DNA from: Carex sylvatica
Taxonomy: Eukaryota; Streptophyta; Magnoliopsida; Poales; Cyperaceae
Length of the DNA stretch: 64,000 bases
Assembly: GCA_964058845.1 (NCBI GenBank)
Contig: CAXKVR010000007.1
Coordinates: 124,001 to 188,000 of the forward strand
Direction of reading: 5' to 3'
In this document: positions 12,728-23,913 of the stretch, one piece after another
Position numbering within the stretch: the stretch's first letter is position 1
Layout of the letters: each line of letters opens with the position of its first letter
Program-made: the position numbers and the translations under genes
Notes under the pieces: model-generated
What the model was told of the DNA's origin: nothing
The model's database searches: none
The model's input: the letters and a program-made list of their open reading frames with translations, nothing else

Positions 12728-13790
12728 GTGGTCGAAATTGAAGCTTGTGAGCATTATAAGCCAAATGAGGGGAAAGCAAAGACACCCAAAATTTGAAAGA
12801 ACTTGTAATCGGGGTCTTTGTGATAGAGAAAGGTAAAGGGAGAGGTATGAGGAGGTGTGGTAGGGGGTAGGCGGTTTATGATGAAGACCACGCTTTGGAA
12901 GACATGATCCCAATAATCCAAAGGAATAGATGAATGGAAAATAATGGCAAGGCTAAGTTCTACTATATGGCGGTGTTTACGCTCCGCTAGCCCATTTTGT
13001 TGCGGGGTCTATGGGTAAGAAGTGCGATGAACAATTTGTGGAAAAAGGTGAGCAAGAGGCTTAAATTCAGTTCCACCATCCGTTTGAAGAATCTTGATGG
13101 TAGAGGTAAAAAGATTCTCCACTTGGCATTTAAAATTAGTAAAAACATTCACAAGTTCATCCTTAATGCGAAGAAAATAGATCCAAGAGAAACGCGAAAA
13201 TTCATCAACAAAATGAACATAGTATCTAAAACCATTTTTTGAAACAATTGGGGATGGCCCACACAAGTCTGAATGTACCACATCTAAGGGAGAAGCAGCA
13301 TGAAAAGAAGAGGGAGTAAAAGATAATACATGAGCCTTTGCTTTACAACAATCATCACAAAGACCCAATTTATTTGTAGAAGTAGCTAGGTAGAAAATGA
13401 GAATTTATTATGTAATGAGTGGTGAGGGAGAGTGATGTCCCAATCTCTTGTGCCACATAGAAGCCGACACATGCTCTCCAACCAAAACTTGGGGTGAATG
13501 AGAGAGAATGTAAAGACCATTAGATTGGGTAGCTCGTAGAAGCGGCCGCTTCGAGCGGCGGACCTTAACAAGACAAACCAAGGGGTGAAACTCTAAAATA
13601 ATATCATTGTCTTTAATTAATTTAGAGATGCTAATTAGGTTTTTGGTGATATGTGGTACATGTAGGACACCATTCAAATTAAAGGAACCATTGGTTGAGG
13701 GTAGAGAACAATGGCCAAGATTTTGAATGAGAAGGTGAGAGCCATTACCAACCTAAAGCCGATCTTGTCCATCATAGGCACGGTAGGCGG
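12728..13790 (-). pseudogene. Copia-1 pol, 5' half: integrase region
   Basis: The gag-pre-integrase motif MWHKRLGH lies near 13430-13455, and an integrase zinc-binding end CDDCCKAKAH follows near 13330-13360. The integrase core shows VVHSDLCGPSP near 13255-13290 and TDGGTEF near 13055-13080, supplying two of the three catalytic acidic residues. Translation crosses several frame changes. The CACTA insertion at 12724 falls in the segment that normally reads into CVFLGY. Confidence 0.88.
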
Positions 13791-14882
13791 TAAGGTTGTT
13801 CACGTTGGAAGTGACGTGATGAGTGGCGCCAGAGTCAAGGAACCAATCACCATTTGGAGTGGAAGTGGTATTGAAAAATGCTTGAGACAGAGATGCATAG
13901 GCGTCATTGTCAAACCGGTACCAACACTCAAGTGCTTCATGTCCCAGCTTTTTTCAGATTTGACACTGTGGCCGATCACCAGAAATTTGAAGTTGCTAAG
14001 AGGGATTGGAAGCAGGTCTGTTGGACGTTCCTCGGCCAGCATAGGAATTAAACTGAGAAGGTTGAGTGTAGGTGCGATTTGGGCCAGTAGCAGATTGATT
14101 TTGGCCAGAACCGCTGCCTGGTGTAAGAAGGAGACCAGAGAAATTAGAAGGTCCCCGACCCCTTCTTCCTCTACCACGAGCCCTACCAGCATAGAAGGAG
14201 ACTGGATCTGCGCAGTTAGAGGTCAGAGAAGGATTCTGAGACACAAGAAGCAACTCATGGAGAGAAGAAAGGCATGTAGATCTACCAGCGGCACCGGTGT
14301 TGCTCTCGTCTTGATGGAAACAACAAAGGAATTGAAGTCTGGGCCAAGACCGCTCAAGATTGAGCGAACCAGGTCGGATTCGGGTATGGGATCACTGGCC
14401 ACCGTCAGCTGATCGGCGATCTTCCTCATCTTCTCAAAATACACAGAGCAAGGCTGAGTTCCACGGGACGCCATCTGAAGAGAGCGCCTTAGCTCCATGA
14501 TGCAAGTTGTGGAGATGGCCGAGTAGACCTGATGCAAGGATGACCAGAGAGCACGTGCTGACTGACAATTGACATACTGGCCAAGGACATCTTCAATGAT
14601 AGTAGTGCGAAGCCAGCCCAAGAGAAACCGATCTTGCCAATGCCAAGCTTGAAAAGCCGGGTTAGAAGAAGACACACCGGCTGAGACGATATCTTTGTCA
14701 GGAGGAGAGAGAGTGGGATCAAGAAACCGTGAGAGGCCAAAACCATCAAGAATCAGCTCAATTTGCGACCTCCATGTCAGAAAATTCTCTCGGGTCAACT
14801 TCGTAGAGACAGGTAGCGTGATTTGAATGACAGGATCGATAGGGATGGGAGGAGCGGGCTGAGAAGCCTCGCTTGAAACCAT
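13791..14882 (-). pseudogene. Copia-1 gag and protease, frameshifted
   Basis: The gag frame starts at an ATG at 14880-14882, about 40 nt past the primer-binding site, and gives a UBN2-type capsid protein (KLTRENFLTWRSQIELIL, then LWSSLHQVYS, then FEKMRKIADQLT). It shifts frame near 14250-14290 into an RG-rich segment (GRARGRGRRGRG). A nucleocapsid zinc-knuckle relic, CQI-stop-KKLGHEALECW, lies near 13930-13965; a stop replaces part of the CCHC box. The protease active site DSGATHHVT is readable near 13805-13840. Plus-strand open frames over this stretch are antisense shadows. Confidence 0.88.
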
Positions 14883-14936
14883 GGCTGGTTGGATTAGAAA
14901 TTTGGGAGAGAAGAAGAGCAGCACTCTGATACCATA

Positions 14937-15130
14937 TGAGAGAAGAGAGAGAGAGAGAGAGAAATGTTTGAATGATTGTAATTTTCATTAATACAGAAAT
15001 GGTACAGTCTTGTTTATATAGCTACAACTCAATCATCTTGGTAACTACCTAACAGACTAACTAACTCATTTCCATCTAACTACTCTTTCTGTTACACAAG
15101 CTGTCACATCTCTAATCCACGGCTCTAATA
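14937..15130 (-). repeat. Copia-1 5' LTR
   Basis: 194 bp from TATTAGAG to TTCTCTCA on the minus strand. It contains a TATATAAAC box (reverse of 15011-15019) and a CT microsatellite near 14941-14961. The first 110 bp match the 3' LTR. Both LTR copies begin TA where TG is usual, which may reflect an old mutation in the source copy. The primer-binding site follows two bases after its end. Confidence 0.85.
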
Positions 15131-15468
15131 TATAGCATTAATTAACAAAGGTGTTTATATTTGGAACTGCAATTTGGATTAGGAAAATCCAAAGTTATGG
15201 CCAAATTAGAGAATCTGCTAGCGATAACAAACTTGGGTGTATTTAGCATAACCAATATGTTAATTTTGGAAACAATACCTTGGTTTTTCTCTCCACCATA
15301 TTTCGTTTCAATTGTGGATTTTTTACATGGGACTTCACAAATCATGAAATGTCAAAGGCATGTAGATTTTGGTTTAATTTTATATATTTCGTTTTTATTA
15401 TGAAAAATTGTACTTCTTTGAATTATTGAATGTGTAAATATGAGAGAACAATGATTCCAAGGCTTTAC
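15131..15468 (-). other. 5' part of the CNL-1 intron
   Basis: No gene. About 15300-15468 is similar to the matching part of the CNL-3 intron (about 59730-59949), sharing ACATGGGACTT, CAAATCAT and the AT-rich approach to the donor. The donor GTAAAG is read on the minus strand at 15463-15468. This common intron stem shows that both introns descend from one ancestor and that the Copia elements came later. Confidence 0.65.
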
Positions 15469-15763
15469 CTCTCTGCTGAATCTCGTCCTCCAGCCTGTAG
15501 TAGTCTAATTCGTCAAGCAAGTTTTCAGCTTGATACGCGAGTTGCTGAAGGCCCTGAACCAACTCATCCAGAAAAGTATTGTCGGTACGACAGCGGCGGG
15601 CGCTTGCAAGCAGGGCACCAAGCTGCAGCAGCTGCTTCTTGAGGGTTTTGAACTCATTTCCAATGCCGATGCGCTTTGCCCATGCTTCCAGCAACGCAGT
15701 TACCGCCTTGCCAACCAGAGCACTCATCAGCCATCCCACTGCCGCAATTGACAAAGGATCCAT
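15469..15763 (-). CDS. CNL-1 exon 1: Rx-type N-terminal coiled-coil domain
   Basis: 295 nt, 98 codons plus one base. The ATG at 15761-15763 is chosen because the sequence MDPLSIAAVGWLMSALV starts at the same place as in CNL-2, while an upstream extension is not conserved. It encodes an amphipathic helical bundle with LLQLGALLASARR and a degenerate EDVID-like segment AENLLDELDYYRLEDEIQQRG, typical of the Rx_N domain that folds against NB-ARC. The donor GTAAAG follows directly. Exon 2 lies about 8.2 kb away because Copia-1 sits in the intron. Confidence 0.9.
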
Positions 15764-15960
15764 GCTACTTGGGTCGGAAACAGGAGAATGCAAGTATGGA
15801 AAAATCTAATTGGAAGAGATGAGATCGAGGTTTGAAGAGAACAATAACTTCTGGTTGACTTCTGGGAGATACAATTAAGAGGAGCTAACTATTTCTTACA
15901 GGTTTGTTGTACCTATTCCTTGTGGAGCGTGTCGTGTAGATATGTAAGACATGCGTTGTA
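15764..15960 (-). promoter_or_regulatory. CNL-1 upstream region with conserved block and W-box core
   Basis: The block around CTATTCCTTGTGGAGCGTG at about 15911-15937 (written on the plus strand) recurs upstream of CNL-2 (29401-29432) and CNL-3 (60376-60405). In every case it lies about 130-170 bp before the ATG and in the same orientation relative to the gene. A TTGACT W-box core is at 15855-15860; WRKY factors bind such sites in defence genes. Function is inferred from conservation only. Confidence 0.55.
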
Positions 15961-16832
15961 TTTACAACTTCAGCTTATGTGATGATGCTGTGGAGAAATT
16001 GAGTTAGAGTGATTTTTTTACAGAAGTAATTTGGATATATATTATTTTTAATATTTAATATAAATATTTGGATATAATTATCTAATTCATATTTTTAAAT
16101 AAAAATAGAGAAAAAAATTTTACTTTTAAATATTTATAAAATATCTATTATCTAGATTTCGAACTAGCAGTCACTCTTGTAAGGATACTTCTTTTATTTT
16201 CTAATCATTAGACTAAAAACCAACCGGTTCTCCAGTTGAAGTGAATTTGATCTATATTATTTCGATTAATTAATTATAATTTTAAATGGAGTTCAATTTG
16301 ATGAGCCTGATATCAGTTAGGCTACTATGCTAAAATTAATTCAAATGGTTTGGGTCAAATTCTACAGGAGCTTAATTATGTGTGATATTTACTTTTTATA
16401 TTATTTTAAATATCAAAGCACTAATAACTAATAATTACTTCTTAGAGTAAAATTATTAAATAATCAATATTATGTTGATCGCTTAACAAAATTTTAGGAA
16501 AAAAAAAAGAGAAATCATATCTAGATTTAAGAAAGCTTTGTAATGCTTATGACTATATAAGAACTCTAAAATTTATAATTAACATTGTCAAATCCATACC
16601 AATATATGTTTCGATCAAGTTCAAACGGCTGATCAATGAAAACGTTTTTAATATGGCTAATATATTATGTAATTTGATGAAGATGAATTTCAACCAAAAT
16701 AAATAAATGAGTTTAAGCGAGTTAGAATTACAATAAGTCCTAACTTAATTATTACTATTATTTTTTCTGTTTATTGTCTTTAATTTAATGGTCGTGTATT
16801 TATTGGTGTAATAAAATAATGTAAATAAGAAG
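15961..16832. other. Intergenic AT-rich stretch
   Basis: No gene, RNA or recognisable repeat was found here. It is AT-rich with scattered A and T runs. Confidence 0.5.
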
Positions 16833-17550
16833 GGTAAAACTAGGGTGTTCTTAAGCCCACCAAGGTGTTTGGTGAGCTTAACTCTAATATATATTATATC
16901 GGTTTTAAACGACAAATTCAAGCCGTTGAAATTCATCTACTTCATAAGTGGCGAATTTACATGCAAAGGTTTAAAGTTTTTGAATTATTTTTGTATAAAG
17001 TCAAGTGGTCAAAATTATAAGGTTTTTAAATTAATTTTAGGGCATTTATTTTTTGAACATTTTTTTACCACTTCACTTTATACAAAATTAATTTAAAATT
17101 CTAAAAAATTTACATGTAAATTCATCACTCGTTAAGTAAATTGATTTGAACGATTTGATTTATTGTTTAAAGCCAATTTAATAGATTTTAAAGTTGAGCT
17201 CACCTAATACCTTCGTGAACTTAAGAACACCCTAAAATTAATTCAAAAAATGAGTTAATTTAAAAACCGATATAATATATATTAGATTGAACATAAGAAC
17301 ACCCTAAAATTAAAAAAAAAATGTTCAAAAAATAAATGCACTAAAATTAATTTAAAAACCTTTTAATTTTGACCACTTGACTTTATAGTAAAATAATTCA
17401 AAAACTTTAAATCTTTGCATATAAATTCGTCACTTGTGAAGTAGATGGACTTCAACAGTTTGGATTTGTCGTTTGAAACTGATATAATATATATTAGAGT
17501 TAAGCTCACCAAACACCTTGGTAAGCTTAATAACACCCTAGTTTTACTCC
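16833..17550. mobile_element. Mutator-like fold-back MITE with a 10-bp target duplication
   Basis: A 718-bp element whose two halves are largely complementary. The left end GTAAAACTAGGGTGTTCTTAAG is matched in reverse at the right end. The pairing continues through TTTGGTGAGCTTAACTCTAA and TCGTTT(A/G)AAAC-like segments for well over 100 bp, and less exactly towards the middle. The perfect direct repeat AAATAAGAAG flanks it at 16823-16832 and 17551-17560. Target duplications of 9-11 bp with long terminal inverted repeats point to the Mutator superfamily. No transposase is present. Confidence 0.85.
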
Positions 17551-17560
17551 AAATAAGAAG

Positions 17561-18640
17561 TTATCCTCAACATTAGTTATTCGAAACTAAATATTATAGT
17601 TTCAATAGCTTAATTAATTTGAGTATTTAAACTGGAAAAATATGATAGAAGAATAATCAAAACATGCATTGTTCATACTATATATTGATAACAAATCTCA
17701 GGGCCGGAGCACAAAATTACTATAGAAGGGACCCAAATTTTAAATTAAACGGTGGAGAAAACCAAAAGAGTATAAATGAGGTAAAATGTTTCACTAAATC
17801 AACATATTTTTAAGAAATTTGTACAAGAGTAGTAACTAACGCAACAGCTGGGTTAATAACTCATTACACTATTGTTATACCAAAATATAAGTGCATAGCT
17901 AGTGCAATAGGCTTGCACATGGATCTCTGTCATGGCATGATTAAATTTATAGTCAATGGATACAGTAATGAATCTTAATATATACCCAGTTGTATTAATT
18001 ATATATAATACCAAGTTGTCCGAGATTAACGGCTTAATTAATTGTAGTACACCATGCTTCATTCAACTTGTCCTTAATACTAATCCCATATTTCATCGAT
18101 CACATCACCACCAATTAAGAAGGGGGGGATAACCAACCCCCTGGTTTTAGGTATGACTTAATTTCAACCTGATTTCACTCCAAGGGCCTTGCTTGTCCAG
18201 AAACTTTGTGAAAAGCAAAATAGGTCCATTAATTAAATCCATCAGACGATCATATGAACAAACGATAAATTTTATGAAAGACGAATGATTGAGCTTCGAA
18301 GTAGAAAGATTCATCGACTAAATTTTAAAAAGACATGGTGTATAAATTTGTTGTTTCTAAATATCAATGTACATTATTAGGTATACCGTATACCTAGAAC
18401 GGGATCACAAACCAAATGGACTGTCTTTATCGCAAAAAGAAAATATACTACTTGAACACATTTTTAAAACAAATTATTACTAGATGAGGATTAACGGGTG
18501 GAGTTAAAGAAACGCTCATAGGAAAATCAACATACGAGTTATGGCCCATCAGGGCCCTCTTCTCTCTGTTATTTCTGAGCTCCAATCTTCCTTGGGCCGG
18601 TTATCATCTCTTCTTCCAAGGGCTGGTTTATTTAACGACT
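17561..18640. other. Intergenic stretch with one dispersed repeat
   Basis: No gene. Sequence at about 17850-18000 resembles 41025-41150 (shared AACTCA(T/C)TACACTATTGTTATAC and ACAGTAATGAATCTT), so a low-copy repeat is present. Nothing else was recognised. Confidence 0.45.
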
Positions 18641-18815
18641 GGAAAACTCTTGCTCACATCGGTTCCTAATGTTTCAATAGATGGCGTTGGTGCTTAACGC
18701 CATCGATTTCTGCCGATAGTATATGTCTGTGCATTTTCTATCGGGACGATATGCATCTGTTCAGAACCAGACACTCGATTGCAAGTGATGTTAAAGGGTT
18801 TTTTTTGTAGTAGTG
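18641..18815. mobile_element. Right end of a CACTA-type element
   Basis: The stretch ends TTTTTTTTGTAGTAGTG at 18815, the reverse of a CACTACTACAAAAAA terminus. It is preceded by small inverted motifs (GATGGCGTTGGTGCTTAACGCCATC forms a hairpin, described here by its ends near 18681 and 18706). No matching left end was found, so this is a fragment or a very diverged copy. Confidence 0.5.
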
Positions 18816-19064
18816 TGTAATTGCTACCACTTTTTGTTTTTCGTCTTTCTTTTTCAATCAGGTAATTAAGAAGCCTTAATTTCTAAATGAAGCACCTTGA
18901 TTTGGAAACAATCAAGTCCCTGTAAGAATTTAAGTTTTGAGTTGTATAAGCACATCAAAATTTCAAATGCAATAAATATTTTGTATTGTAAAACTATATG
19001 AGATTGACAAATCGTTTTTTTAATTTATTTCTTCATTTACTCTTGGTAAGAAATTATTTCAGTT

Positions 19065-20202
19065 CGAAATTTTTATTCATATCCAAAAAACATATGAAAT
19101 TTCAGAAACAATCCACGTTTTTGCATTTTTTTTAAATCTATCCAAACTGCAATTTTTTTTTGGATTTTAGACTGAATTTCAAAACCGCAAAACAAATTTG
19201 CTGTGAAAAAAAAGAAGAAACCGCAATAATTTTTTGTGGTTCCTAACCTAAATGAATTTTTGGTACTTTTCATATTATTTTTTGAATTAAATAGAAATAT
19301 TTATAATTTATTTACTTTTTATATTGAAATATTAGAAATATTTTACATATTTCTTTCAAAATACATGGAATACAATTTAATTTGATTTATTAGAAACACT
19401 GCTACAAATAACCTGGATCAACATTTTTCATATCGGATTTTTTGCGGTTGTAAGAAAAATAATATATTTCTTTATGAGTTATTGAAAAAAATAAAAATGC
19501 TTGGATTCTGAGTTATTGATCCCGGTTCAAAAGTAACTTCTAAGTAAATACATAAAATATTGTTATCTTTCTAGTAAATTTAATTTTTAAAAAGTTGTAT
19601 CTATTTTTGAAAAAAGACAAAAAATTTAAGTTAATAAATGACTGTTATTAAAAATGAATTCTCAAAATAGATACAACTTTTTAGAAATTAAATATACTAG
19701 AAAGATCACAATATTTTATGTATTATCTAGAGGTGGCTTTTAAACCGAGATCAATAACTCAAATTCCAAGCATTTTTATTTTGTCCAATAACTGATAAAG
19801 AAATATTAATTTTTCTTATAGCTGCAAAAATTCCAGAATGAAAAATATTGATCCGGGTTATTTGTAGCGGTCTTTCTAATAAATCTAATTATATAAAATT
19901 TCATCTATTTTCAAAAAATATATAATAATATTTCTAATATTTCAATACAAAAAATAAATAAATTATAAATATTTCTATTTAATTCAAAAAATAATATGAA
20001 AAATACAAAAATTCATAGTGGTTTGAAACTGCAAAAAAATTATTGTGGTTTCTTTTTTTTGAAACCGCAAATTTTGTTTGCGGTTTGAAATTCCGAAACC
20101 CCAAAAGTTTTTTTGCGGTTTGGGTAGATTTTGAAAAAAATACAAAAACCTAGATTGTTGTTGAAATTTCATTTTTTTTTTTGGATATTAATAAAAATTT
20201 CG
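19065..20202. repeat. 1.14-kb long inverted repeat (fold-back element)
   Basis: The left half from CGAAATTTTTATTCATATCC (19065) and the right half ending GGATATTAATAAAAATTTCG (20202) are complementary over nearly their whole length, with the turn near 19630-19640. Matching internal pairs include TAGAAATATTTATAATTTATT (left near 19291) with its complement near 19962, and AACCTGGATCAACATTTTTC (near 19410) with its complement near 19848. Arms are each about 560 bp and imperfect. No clear target duplication was read, so its transposon class is open. A transcript across it would fold into a long hairpin. Confidence 0.85.
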
Positions 20203-20649
20203 GAATTTCCTGCCTCCTTGCTTAAATTCGAATATAGTGAAATTTTCCATGCAAGTATGAAACAATAAATAAAAACAATTCAATCAATTACATGAAGAAT
20301 GCCATCATAAATCATATTTTTGCACTTTTGTGAAAGAAATTTGTTTACAAAAAAATCAAAGGTGTTCTCATTTTTATTAATAAGGAGGAATTAATTTTAA
20401 AACCTATACCTCTCAGGTAAATAATATTTTAATCGCTATATCTTAATTATATGTAGAGCTTTAATTTGTCAATAAAACGCTGTGATTTGGAACCTAAAAA
20501 GTCCATTTACATCAAAATTGCAAATGTAATTATAATTTCTTTGATTGAAAGTAACATTGAGTGAGACTGACATGCCGTGTTTAGCATTTATTTCTCCAGA
20601 ATTTCTTGCCTACTAGCTTATAATTTAAACCACCATTCATAAATTTGCC
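20203..20649. other. Upstream region of the AG-peptide gene
   Basis: No coding sequence or recognised repeat. It is AT-rich and probably includes promoter sequence for the gene at 20720, whose TATA box is listed separately. Confidence 0.45.
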
Positions 20650-20657
20650 TATAAATA
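20650..20657 (+). promoter_or_regulatory. TATA box of the AG-peptide gene
   Basis: TATAAATA lies 70 bp before the ATG at 20720, a normal plant promoter spacing that allows a leader of roughly 35-45 nt. Confidence 0.65.
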
Positions 20658-20719
20658 CCATCGATCCCTCCTGCAGGTCCTATTGTACCAAATTCTTCTC
20701 TCACTTTATTATTCACACA

Positions 20720-20950
20720 ATGAAGAGATCTTTTGTGGCACTCATTGTGTTTGCTATAATGATGTTTGTCACAGAGGCACAAATTGCTCTTACCCCTACC
20801 CCCACACCTGCCCCTGCCCCTGCACCTGTTCCGTCTCCAATGGTAATGGCTGATATGGCATCAGACATGTCTGCTGCAGCCATTGCCATGCCAATGTTTG
20901 GTCTATCCGTTTCTGTTGTCATGGTTCTCTTCGGGTACCTATATATCTGA
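20720..20950 (+). CDS. Arabinogalactan peptide (AG-peptide), secreted and probably GPI-anchored
   Basis: A 76-aa single-exon protein. Residues 1-20 (MKRSFVALIVFAIMMFVTEA) form a signal peptide with likely cleavage before Gln21. Residues 25-39 are TPTPTPAPAPAPVPS, the alternating Thr/Ala-Pro pattern in which prolines are hydroxylated and carry arabinogalactan chains. The C terminus is hydrophobic (from about residue 56, MPMFGLSVSVVMVLFGYLYI), after a small-residue stretch MSAAA that could be the GPI attachment site. This layout matches plant AG-peptides, which act at the plasma membrane and cell wall. The ATG is supported by the signal peptide and by a TATA box 70 bp upstream. An in-frame extension upstream begins at a TTG and lies mostly 5' of the expected start of transcription. 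It is the only non-NLR, non-transposon gene I can support here. Confidence 0.85.
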   Translation: MKRSFVALIVFAIMMFVTEAQIALTPTPTPAPAPAPVPSPMVMADMASDMSAAAIAMPMFGLSVSVVMVLFGYLYI

Positions 20951-22599
20951 TCAGACGTTGAGCTTGGTTCCTACCTTGTTTGGTTTGATTTAGAATTATG
21001 ATAGTTTGGTTTATACAATGCTGAGCATACTTCATATATGCATGATGTTATAATAATTTTCATTCTTTGTATATATCAGTTATGGAGATAGTGTAATAAG
21101 CGACTCGTTAGGCACTAGAGCGTCGTATTATATGTAAGATACTTCTTATTGTACACAGCCATTGAGTATATATATACATATTGTGCTTATACTTGTATTA
21201 GAAGTACCATAGGCGTATCATGGCCTGTTTCTAATTATTAGAACTGGAATGTTTTGACTTTCTTTCTTTTTTCTGTTAATTTGAGAAAAAAAATATATCG
21301 CTCTGTCCCGAGAAATTTCCTTTAAAATAACCATCTTAGTAATTGGGACTTTTTGGCCAGAAAAAAGAATACCAAACCCTTCTATATATGAAGGATCCCC
21401 TTTGAATTTTCAACTTGAGCGGAATTGATCCATATTTTAATTGGACTGTCCAGAATCCAAACTTATAATTTTAGGTACCGTAGAGGATGCAGACTCACCC
21501 TCTATGAGTCCATATCCTTGAGAAGACAAAAGATTTCTGTTTTGATCCATACCGTCCGATCAGAATCCAGGTCAATCCGGCTCGAGGTGGAAATACTGAA
21601 TGCATGAGCACTTTTAATATTTGTGTGGATATTATGATCGGACGGTCTGGATCTAGACACAAATTGTTATTTTTCTATAGTTGCTAGAAAAGTTGTGTTA
21701 CACAATGATCTTTGTTTTGAGTCGTTTGATCTTCATCTTCACCGCGGACAAGGAAGATTCGGATGCCGGCCCAAATGCAAAGTAGGATGCCAAAACGACG
21801 CGATGAAAGACTCAAAACAAATGATTTCTTTTGAGGAGTCTTGATTAATTCTTCAATACCTCTTTGAGAGGGAGTAGTCTCTCCTCCTCTGGTTTCTAAC
21901 AAGTAATCTTTGAATTTATGTGTTAATCTTTTAAGTTCCGATTTATCTTGAGTTTGACATGTTTTAAACACCCAAATCTATGTTAAGTTGTTGAAGGTTG
22001 TTATGCAAAGTTATTGATCGTTTGACATGTCTTAATAACCCAAATTTGGGTTATGCTTGAAAAGAAAAAAAGAAAATGTTTGAAACTAAGTATTGCCACG
22101 CTACAAATTATTTTTTTGTTGTATGATCTGAATTTACTTTGCAAATTATGATAGTGATTGATGAAGTCAATGGCTGATCACCTCAGTCGAAATTAGAACC
22201 TGACTCTGGCATATGAGCTGAGCCTAGAATGTCAGGTTTTATTTAGCTTTTGTAAATTAATCTTTTTTAAAAAAATTCCCATTTTATTTGATACATGCAT
22301 GACAAGCGCATGACAAGAATTATTCGTAGAACATGCATGACAAGTTTTGCAATATTTGTTGAATATGTATATGTATTTATGTTGGATATTTGTTGAATTA
22401 TGGATGTATATTAAATGTTGATGGTACATTCTCTCTATATTGAATGTTAAGTATTGAATATTGTCTTATGCATGTTGGAAGTATTCAGTATTTATTGAAT
22501 TATGGATGTGTAATATTGTATGTTTAATGGTTAGAAAATATGGATGCTGGCTAATTACAAATTAGAAAATTATATTAGAAATCATACTTGGTTTGTATT
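20951..22599. other. Intergenic stretch downstream of the AG-peptide gene
   Basis: The first few hundred bases should hold the 3' untranslated region. Open frames at 21425-21607 (plus) and 21684-21971 (minus) resemble nothing I recognise and lack gene context. An imperfect inverted pair, CCGTCCGATCAG near 21551 and GATCGGACGGTC near 21636, could form a hairpin. ATGTTGAAT-like motifs recur between 22350 and 22530. Confidence 0.4.
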
Positions 22600-22891
22600 A
22601 AAAAACCGTGTATGGATTCTAAAATCACACACAGATCTCTAGTAGGAACCATGTATATAATTGGTTATTATACACGGCTACTATAGCATTGTATAATCAC
22701 CAGTTTCACCATTTTTCTTTTTTCGTATATTTGACACGGTTCACTTGTACGAACTTTGTCTATTAACACTACATAGACATAATTTCACAACCGTGTACAA
22801 TGTATTGACATTTTCATACACGACGCTAGTGAACACAGTCGTGAAACCGTGTTTTCTGGACCATGTATTTGTTGCATTTGTTATAGTAGTG
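22600..22891. mobile_element. Right end of a CACTA-type element
   Basis: It ends TTATAGTAGTG at 22891, the reverse of a CACTACTATAA terminus, preceded by several ACACGG / CCGTGT subterminal motifs in both orientations like those of the element at 10602-12724. No left terminus was found. Confidence 0.5.
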
Positions 22892-23507
22892 ATATTTGTT
22901 AATCCTAAACAAACTGATTTTTAACGACCCTAGAAATAAAAATAATATTTTAGTTATGTATTTTTTATTGCATAAAGTTTAAATTTATTATAAAATGAAT
23001 AAATTAATAAGGTTGTTCATAATACGTAGGATTAACAAACAATTTGATAGACATGAAACAATTAGGCTTAACAACCATATAAAGATTAATCCTTCATCCT
23101 AATATTTTAATTACTAATTAATTCTTGGTAACAAAACAATCACTCATAGAAATAATTTCAATTTAAAAATAATTAAGGTTTTAAAAAATAAAAAAATAAC
23201 GTATAGATGGACATGAAATATATTGAATACTGTGTTCATTTAATTACTAATAAGAATTAGAAAATCATTCTAAAACCAAGATTACTCAAATATAAAATTT
23301 GTCCAAAAAGAAATGCAAATTAAAATAATTTGAAGTACAATTAACCTGTATACAAAAAATAAATCTTTGTAGGGTTCTTTAGAAAAGAATGTTTATATAA
23401 AGAAAATTCCTGGAGCTGAAAAGTCTTTGTAGGTTCATTTTCCTCTGCAAATGAAGTCAAGAAGCATTTAATTTCATGACCTGCCAACTAATACAGCATT
23501 CAATATA

Positions 23508-23904
23508 GAACTTTTTTTATAAACCATAATTAACTAAATTAATTTTAAGAAAGCAGTATGATTGTTTTTTTTTTACAAAAATCATAAAGATCGAATCTTC
23601 AATTCGGTCTCCCTTTATTTTGAAACAGAGATTGTTCCTGGCAAAAACAGCTTGTTCCTGATAGAAATAGGCTAAAACAGGGACCGAAACAGAGAAAATA
23701 CATCATAGAAATACAGGGTGTTCGAGAAAAGGCAAAACAGGCCGAAACAGAGGAAAACATGGAGACCACTTTAAAAAATAAATTTTGGAGATCGAATTGG
23801 AGATCGAATTGGAGATTCGGTCCTTGTGATTTTGTCAAAAAAAAAAAAATCATACTACTTTGTTAAAATTAATTTAATTAATCATAGTTTGTAAAAAAAA
23901 ATTC
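23508..23904. mobile_element. Mutator-like MITE with a 9-bp target duplication
   Basis: A 397-bp element with roughly 100-bp terminal inverted repeats: GAACTTTTTTTATAAACCAT at the left, matched by the reverse of ATAGTTTGTAAAAAAAAATTC at the right, and pairing through the ATTCGGTC segments. The direct repeat TTCAATATA flanks it at 23499-23507 and 23905-23913. The centre carries repeats around GAAACAG. It has no coding capacity. Confidence 0.82.
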
Positions 23905-23913
23905 TTCAATATA

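Larger units (their letters stand above)
8325..15130 (-). mobile_element. Copia-1: Ty1/Copia LTR retrotransposon in the CNL-1 intron, defective
   Basis: LTR retrotransposon lying in the same orientation as CNL-1. Order on the minus strand: 5' LTR 14937-15130, primer-binding site TGGTATCAGAGTGC at 14921-14934 (initiator Met-tRNA type), gag, protease, integrase, reverse transcriptase, RNase H, purine tract near 8432-8446, and a shortened 3' LTR 8325-8431. Protease, then integrase, then reverse transcriptase is the Copia order. Frameshifts and stops interrupt the polyprotein, and a CACTA element (10602-12724) splits it between integrase and reverse transcriptase. The 3' LTR lacks its distal part, so no flanking target duplication can be read. 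It is not capable of autonomous movement as it stands. Confidence 0.93.

Noticed and set aside
13711..14412. 233-aa plus-strand open frame
   Set aside because: Antisense shadow of the Copia-1 gag/protease region, which is clearly readable on the minus strand.
20713..20922. Minus-strand open frame with GAGAG repeats
   Set aside because: Antisense of the AG-peptide coding sequence; the repeat is the complement of the Ala-Pro codons.
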